Shown in pieces: positions 59,022 to 64,000 of a stretch of 64,000 nucleotides of DNA (positions are counted from its first letter, which is position 1; every line of letters starts with the position of its first letter). Under the pieces are notes generated by a model, which had not been told where the DNA came from, made no database searches, and saw nothing but the letters and a program-made list of their open reading frames with translations. Source of the stretch: Rubripirellula amarantea (GTDB taxonomy: Bacteria; Planctomycetota; Planctomycetia; Pirellulales; Pirellulaceae); assembly GCF_007859865.1 (NCBI RefSeq), contig NZ_SJPI01000001.1, forward strand, positions 3,776,960 to 3,840,959. Reading direction: 5' to 3'. The position numbers and the translations under genes are program-made.

Positions 59022-61511
59022 CTAAGCGTCTGCTTCGGCTTCGTTTTGATGTTCAAACGACTTGCGTAGGAAATCTATCTGAGCAGAGCGACAGGTATCG
59101 ACGAGGTCGCGGGCGTCACGTAGTAATTCGCGGGTGATTTTGGTTTCGTCACTTTCGTCGGATGAAACCGGCGTCGCTTCCGCGATAGACACCAGTCCCG
59201 AGTTCTCGGCCAGCACCCGGATGTCGTTAAACAGGTGATTGATCTGGGCGGCATCTTGTTGGTCGATTGCGTTGGCGAGTTTTTCGATTTGAGCTCCGAT
59301 CTTGATCGCCGCAAACTTCTGAATGGCAATCGCGCCGGTAGCCAGCGTCGGTATGGCGGCTTCGATTTTGCTAACGAAGTGTTCCACTAAGGTCGGATCG
59401 AATTGAGTTCCCGCGCACCGTCGTATCTCAGCAATGGCTTCTTCATGCGACTTGCCCTTGCGGTACGGGCGATCGCTGACGATGGCATCGTAGGTATCGG
59501 CAATCGAAAGCAATCGAGCGCCGACCGGGATGTTTTCGCCGGACGGAAGATCGCGTTCGCGACCCGCACCGTTGTAAAAGGCATGGTGGTTGGCCATGAT
59601 CGCGGTCAACGGCGGGCAATCAAAGGCTCCGAAGACGATGTCGACACCGATATTGTCGTGGCGACCCATGACTTCCCACTCTTCAGGTGTCAGTGGCCCA
59701 GGTTTGAACAGGATTTCGTCGGGAACACCGATCTTACCGATATCATGAAGGAGCCCGGCAACTTCTAGTACATAGCGTTCCGATGGATTCATCAATCCTT
59801 CCGAAGCACGGGCGCAAAGATCGGCCACGCGGCGACTGTGTTCGGCCGTCTTCGTATCGCGGAACGATAGCGCTGACATCAGCGCGGTGACCGCCTTGTA
59901 AGGAATTTCCACTCGTTCAGAGTTCGCAACCGCAAGGGCTTCGGCGGCTGCGTTTTCGGCGGATTCGTCTGTAACGATCATTGATTTGTTGAAAACAATG
60001 GACCGATTTCGGCCTTCTCGTTTTGCCACGTACAAACAAGCGTCGGCTTGATTGATGAGATCTTGAGTGTCCTTCGCTTCGAAACGAAGTTCGGAAACAC
60101 CAAGGCTTGCTGTTAGCCGCAATTCAGCGGGGTCGTCTAAACGAATTTGCCCAATCGCACCTCGTGCCTTTTCAGCTTGCGCGAATGCGGCTTCGACGTC
60201 ATAACCCGGCAATACGATGCAGAACTCTTCGCCACCGTAACGACAAACCAATCCGTTGCTTGAGAACATTTCGCGGACCGCTGCCGATACCGCTCGCAAC
60301 ACTTCGTCGCCCGTGTGGTGACCGTAGGTGTCGTTAACGCTCTTGAAATGGTCAACGTCGATCATGATGCACGAAAGCGACTTCGCATCGCGCTTCGCCT
60401 CGGACCACATCCCGTCAAATATTTCAAAGAAGGCTCGTCGGTTTAAGCAACCCGTTAGCGAGTCTTGAGTAGCCAGAATGTTAAGCTCATCGTTCTTGCG
60501 AGTGATTTCGTCTCGGCTTCGCTCGAGCAGATCTAGCATTCGTTCGAGTTCAAGGCGGTGTTCTTCGACGTGCGTCACATCACGGAAGGTTGCCAATACG
60601 CCTCGTCCAGACTTGCCTTTGCCAAGCGGGGCGGCGTTGACCGATAGAATCCGCTCGGAATCGGAATCGAAGGTGTAACGCAGCATCCTTTCGCTCTGCA
60701 GTTCACCGTTAAGCATGGCCATCGTCCAAGGCAATGCATCGTCGTTACTCTCGCCCACCCAGGCAAGGTCACTCGCCGGTCGTCGTTCGAGTTCCTCGGC
60801 GCTGAGTCCAACAATGGTGGTGAACGCCTTATTGGCCAATACAATCTTTCCGGTTTCATCGAGGACCAACAGACCTTCGGCGAGCGTGTCGAGAGCTTGA
60901 CGCACGCGATCGGGGACAACTTGAGTGCTGCTAAACACTCCCATCACCCGAGCAACGAAGATGGTATAGGCAACGATGCCGAAGACCACAAAGTAGCTAA
61001 GCAATCGAACCATTGGGTTGATCAAGACGCCGCCGACATAGGTCTTTGCGGCGCGTCGATAACAATACTCCACTCGTCCCCATGGACGGTGGTTCAGCAT
61101 GATGGGGACGGTCGCGGTGACGACTTCGCTCTCGGAATCGTCGACCGATTCGTGAACGTTCAGTTTTCCGTCGAAAACGACATCAGGAGGAATATCTTGC
61201 GGCCAGATTTCGGCGTGATGCCCGGTATCCGTCCGCAGCGTTCCCATGTCACTGCGGACACCGATCGAAAGCAGGTCCGGGTGACGATCAACGGTGGCTT
61301 GAAGACTCGCCTTCAGGTCGTTCCAGTTTTGCCTTCGAATGTGCACCGTGGCATTAATCGCGACAATCTCGCTCAAGTCACGGCGCGCACGCATCTGTAG
61401 CGCCGCAGAGTCGGGGATAAACCCGAGCCACTGGGCGCTCAATATGAGACTTGCTCCCACGCACACAAGTGCGAAGGCAAGTCGTATCGATGCGAAGTAC
61501 TTTTTAAACAA
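59022..61511 (-). CDS. Membrane PAS-GGDEF-HD-GYP c-di-GMP signalling protein
   Basis: 829-aa bifunctional-type c-di-GMP protein. Membrane segments at ~8-30 and ~169-191 enclose a ~138-residue periplasmic sensor. A PAS domain (~203-315, LLVLDETGKIVLANKAF) and short coiled coil (~318-345) lead to a GGDEF domain (~346-508) with intact active site GGEEF (426-430) and MIDVDHFKSVNDTYGHHTGD. No RxxD inhibitory site precedes it (417-420 is SSNG). An HD-GYP domain (~537-715) has HDIGK (H589, D590) and NHH (641-643), but the GYP motif is changed (NGAGRER, 647-653). A helical ~100-aa tail follows. The TTG start at 61511 places the first membrane segment correctly. Synthase activity looks intact; phosphodiesterase activity is uncertain. 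Confidence 0.9.
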   Translation of the reverse strand: MFKKYFASIRLAFALVCVGASLILSAQWLGFIPDSAALQMRARRDLSEIVAINATVHIRRQNWNDLKASLQATVDRHPDLLSIGVRSDMGTLRTDTGHHAEIWPQDIPPDVVFDGKLNVHESVDDSESEVVTATVPIMLNHRPWGRVEYCYRRAAKTYVGGVLINPMVRLLSYFVVFGIVAYTIFVARVMGVFSSTQVVPDRVRQALDTLAEGLLVLDETGKIVLANKAFTTIVGLSAEELERRPASDLAWVGESNDDALPWTMAMLNGELQSERMLRYTFDSDSERILSVNAAPLGKGKSGRGVLATFRDVTHVEEHRLELERMLDLLERSRDEITRKNDELNILATQDSLTGCLNRRAFFEIFDGMWSEAKRDAKSLSCIMIDVDHFKSVNDTYGHHTGDEVLRAVSAAVREMFSSNGLVCRYGGEEFCIVLPGYDVEAAFAQAEKARGAIGQIRLDDPAELRLTASLGVSELRFEAKDTQDLINQADACLYVAKREGRNRSIVFNKSMIVTDESAENAAAEALAVANSERVEIPYKAVTALMSALSFRDTKTAEHSRRVADLCARASEGLMNPSERYVLEVAGLLHDIGKIGVPDEILFKPGPLTPEEWEVMGRHDNIGVDIVFGAFDCPPLTAIMANHHAFYNGAGRERDLPSGENIPVGARLLSIADTYDAIVSDRPYRKGKSHEEAIAEIRRCAGTQFDPTLVEHFVSKIEAAIPTLATGAIAIQKFAAIKIGAQIEKLANAIDQQDAAQINHLFNDIRVLAENSGLVSIAEATPVSSDESDETKITRELLRDARDLVDTCRSAQIDFLRKSFEHQNEAEADA

Positions 61512-61784
61512 GAGCCCGTGCTGTGCGATTGTTTAGGGAGGGATGGATGCGCGCAGGCGCAGCGGTTCGAGGGGAGTAAACCGTAGTTAAATGTTGCCTA
61601 CGGCTTAGCATTTGCCGTCTTGAAGTAGCCGGATCAGTACTCGGATGAAGAAAACCCTGGTCACTGGGCCGAGTTTTTCGATCGTGCCGGATGAACCGGA
61701 AACAACGGTCACATCGCATTCACCGCGTCGGGATTGGCGTCGCCACCTCGATTAAATCGCGTGACGCCTGTCGCTCCCGATTAC

Positions 61785-64000
61785 TTAGCCAAGGATGTCT
61801 TCGATCTCGTCTTTCTTGCCACCCTTGCTACCCTGGTTGGCCGAAAGGATTGCAGTCGGGTCAACGATTCGCCACGATGGAATTCCCGAAGCAACCGCCG
61901 TGAAGAATGCACCGCCTCGGAACACCATCAACACATAGCCGATAGAGAACAAGCCAGCGGCCGATCCAGCGGATCCGATGATGTAATCCAATGCTCCTTC
62001 TTCGGCATCAGCCACGACCTGTTCCCAATCGAGCCAATCGAGTTGCGAGTTGATGGCGGCCAATTGAGTCCGACTTGCGCCAATGTACTGAGTGTTGAAT
62101 TGGTTCTCGTGGAAATGGAAGCCACTGAAGTTCATGGCATCGCCGCTCGTATTGAACGACAAGGAAAGGTCATTGCCGGATAGTAAACGCAGTTTCTCTA
62201 TGGTGGTCTGTTCACTTGATTGACCGCGTGCATCCACCGACGGGGTTGGTTGCGAAGGATCGTTCACGTCGCCCTGACCTGCCTCGTCATCTTTCTTGGT
62301 CATCTCCGCACCCGTGAGTGTCTCGGTGGATTCGTTAGATGACTCACTTTCTCCGTCGCTGTTGCCACCGTTGTCGCCGGCATCAGGAGGAGTGACCGCT
62401 TCGATCGTCAGCAAAACGGTCGCAGGGTTACTTTGCAGATTGCCATCGGTTGCTCGATAGACAAATGAATCGGTGCCGAAGTACCCAGGATACGGCGTGT
62501 AAACGAGGCGTCCGTCCGAGGTAACGGTCAACGTACCGTGACTTGGGTAGGTTTCGATCAAGGCCGACAAGGTGTCGCCGTCGATGTCATAGTCATTATT
62601 GATGACACCTGGCATCCCCATGTTCAGCGAGGTACCCGCATTGAGGGTATAGCTATCTTCCAACGCGACAGGTGCCTCGTTGATGTTCACCACATCGATA
62701 ACGAACGTTTGGTAGGAAACCGATCCATCGGACGATGTCGCTTGGACTTCGATCGTGTGGCTGGTTTGGTTTTCGTAGTCGAGGTGGCCAATGGTTCTCA
62801 CCACTCCCGTACCAGAATCAATCTGGAAACGTCCGCCGTCGTCGTTGCTAAGCGAATAGGTGACGACGTTGTTGGAACCGTCTTGGTCGACAGCATGCGC
62901 GGTGACTCCCACAATCGCATTGCTGGCGTTTTCGTTCACGACGTTTGCCGAACCATCACTGTCGATCGGCACCGATACGCTAAATTCGTTGACATCGGAT
63001 AGAGTGACCACGAACGATTCGTTGTAGGTTCCTCCTGAAGCGTCGGTCACCTGGACGATGATTGTGTGGGTGATCGAATCTTCGTAGTCAAGTTGCGAAG
63101 AATCTGCGACCGTGATATTGCCTGAGCTGTCGATTGCAAAACGCCCGCTGGCCGTATCAAGCAACGAATACGTGAATGTGTCCATCGAATCGATGTCCGA
63201 GGCCGTCACGGAACCCACCGACTGACCATTGCTGGAGTCTTCGGCGATATTCAAACCGGTTGCTGTTAGATCATGTGGATTATCGTTGGCACCTTCGATC
63301 GTGATCGTGATCTGAGTCGTCGAAGTGGCACCAAAGCTGTCCGTGATGGTGTAACTAAACACGTCGTCAAGCGTGTCCGCGTTGGTTCGCAGCGCTTGCA
63401 CCGTTGCGTTGTTATTGTCGACGTTGTAGGTGTATGCACCGTTGACCCCGATCGTGATCGATCCATAAAGACCGTTCACCACGCTTCCGACCGAACCAGC
63501 CGTGTTTGCTTGCGTGCCAGAAGCCACTCCGGTCACTGCGTTAGTATTCGAAGTGTCCGGATCGGTATCGTTGGACAGTACATTGGCACTCGGGTTAACG
63601 CCCGGCGTAGCATTGCCGACGCCACCGGCTTCGCGAGCGGTGTCGGTGTCCGGATTGGCGACGGGCCCGTCGTTGGTCCCCGTTACCGTAATCGTGACAG
63701 CGGCTTGAGAAGTCGCCCCGTTGTTGTCGGTGACTTCGTATACAAACGTCACATCACGAGTTTCGCCGGCCGCCAAATCTTGGAAGTCACCTGCCGGATC
63801 AAACGTGTAGGATCCATCACCGTTGACAATCACGTTGCCTTCGCTCGGGCCCGTGATCAGTGCATAGGTGTGCGTGTCGTTGGTATCGACGTCAGTTTCC
63901 GTCAGTTGACCGTTGATGGTCGCGCCATCTTCGGTAGCCGTGTTGGTCCCAGCCTGAGCAACCGGTGCATCATTGGTGCCGGTGACCGTGATCGTTACGG
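61785..64000 (-). CDS. C-terminal part of a VCBS/cadherin-repeat surface protein (5' end off the window)
   Basis: The frame is open to the right edge, so at least 738 residues of a larger protein are visible. In coding order: VCBS-type repeats (64000-63290; TVTGTNDAPVA, TVTGTNDGPVANPDTDT), a cadherin-like repeat (63285-62985; TFTYSLLDTASGRFAID), a second one (62985-62690; VTYSLSNDDGGRFQID), and a tandem-95-type Ig-like repeat (62685-62395; NEAPVALEDSYTLNAG). An acidic Ser/Gly-rich linker follows, then an unnamed segment. Near the C-terminus is a hydrophobic stretch AAGLFSIGYVLMVFRGGAFF followed by IPSWRIVDPTAIL and a charged end (KGGKKDEIEDILG), which looks like a membrane or envelope anchor. 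Probably a large adhesin. The N-terminus, and hence any LEPR-type signal, lies outside. Confidence 0.88.
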   Translation of the reverse strand, partial: VTITVTGTNDAPVAQAGTNTATEDGATINGQLTETDVDTNDTHTYALITGPSEGNVIVNGDGSYTFDPAGDFQDLAAGETRDVTFVYEVTDNNGATSQAAVTITVTGTNDGPVANPDTDTAREAGGVGNATPGVNPSANVLSNDTDPDTSNTNAVTGVASGTQANTAGSVGSVVNGLYGSITIGVNGAYTYNVDNNNATVQALRTNADTLDDVFSYTITDSFGATSTTQITITIEGANDNPHDLTATGLNIAEDSSNGQSVGSVTASDIDSMDTFTYSLLDTASGRFAIDSSGNITVADSSQLDYEDSITHTIIVQVTDASGGTYNESFVVTLSDVNEFSVSVPIDSDGSANVVNENASNAIVGVTAHAVDQDGSNNVVTYSLSNDDGGRFQIDSGTGVVRTIGHLDYENQTSHTIEVQATSSDGSVSYQTFVIDVVNINEAPVALEDSYTLNAGTSLNMGMPGVINNDYDIDGDTLSALIETYPSHGTLTVTSDGRLVYTPYPGYFGTDSFVYRATDGNLQSNPATVLLTIEAVTPPDAGDNGGNSDGESESSNESTETLTGAEMTKKDDEAGQGDVNDPSQPTPSVDARGQSSEQTTIEKLRLLSGNDLSLSFNTSGDAMNFSGFHFHENQFNTQYIGASRTQLAAINSQLDWLDWEQVVADAEEGALDYIIGSAGSAAGLFSIGYVLMVFRGGAFFTAVASGIPSWRIVDPTAILSANQGSKGGKKDEIEDILG

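Noticed and set aside
61512..61784. Search for a c-di-GMP riboswitch upstream of the GGDEF/HD-GYP gene
   Set aside because: No conserved riboswitch core seen in the 273-nt gap on either strand.

Overview
The window looks like chromosomal DNA of a planctomycete, most likely a Rhodopirellula-like member of the Pirellulaceae. The grounds are: three proteins with the arginine-rich planctomycete N-terminus ending in an LExR-x-hhA motif (LEPR-type sorting signal); an adjacent DUF1552/DUF1592 pair; planctomycete-style dockerin repeats; a PEP-CTERM protein; and many TTG/GTG or non-Shine-Dalgarno starts. I saw no rRNA, tRNA, CRISPR array or insertion sequence.

Layout. 1-2.0 kb: ECF sigma factor and a membrane anti-sigma-like partner, translationally coupled. 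2.1-11.4 kb (minus strand): secreted DUF5060/collagenase-like glycoside-hydrolase-type protein, tandem DinB protein, EamA-type exporter, and a two-gene unit of a double MoxR-type AAA ATPase followed by a VWA protein. 11.5-15.4 kb (plus): DUF1552 and DUF1592 cytochrome-like proteins, overlapping by 4 nt. 15.4-16.7 kb (minus): Lpg1974-type outer-membrane barrel. 17.1-42.1 kb (plus): one uninterrupted 8,316-codon gene, about 39% of the window. 42.3-46.8 kb: YcaQ/AlkX-like glycosylase, PEP-CTERM protein with a clear intrinsic terminator, secreted CocE/NonD hydrolase. 47.2-48.9 kb: MarR regulator plus TauE/SafE transporter behind a palindromic operator. 49.1-56.1 kb: small LEPR beta-repeat protein, a duplicated helical protein, and a 1,512-aa LTD/PKD/CotH/dockerin protein. 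56.3-64 kb: small secreted protein, hydroxypyruvate-isomerase-like enzyme, VF530 DNA-binding protein, BON-domain protein, PAS-GGDEF-HD-GYP c-di-GMP protein, and the C-terminal part of a VCBS/cadherin surface protein running off the right edge.

The dominant theme is the cell surface. The giant protein combines flagellin-hook-IN-like repeats, EF-hand loops, two RTX calcium-binding blocks, about eleven copies of a ~90-residue beta/alpha repeat, a PPC-like pair and a C-terminal series in which RTX turns alternate with helical spacers. It carries no catalytic domain that I recognise. With the other LEPR proteins, the dockerin protein and the cadherin/VCBS protein it suggests a locus for large Ca2+-dependent surface or matrix proteins. 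The nearby c-di-GMP protein could fit control of attachment, but nothing in the sequence links them directly.

The best candidates for something new are the architecture of the giant protein, the fused double-AAA/VWA pair, the internally duplicated helical protein between two LEPR genes, and a MarR operator that overlaps an apparently leaderless promoter. Domain names come from reading translations by eye; no database search was run.
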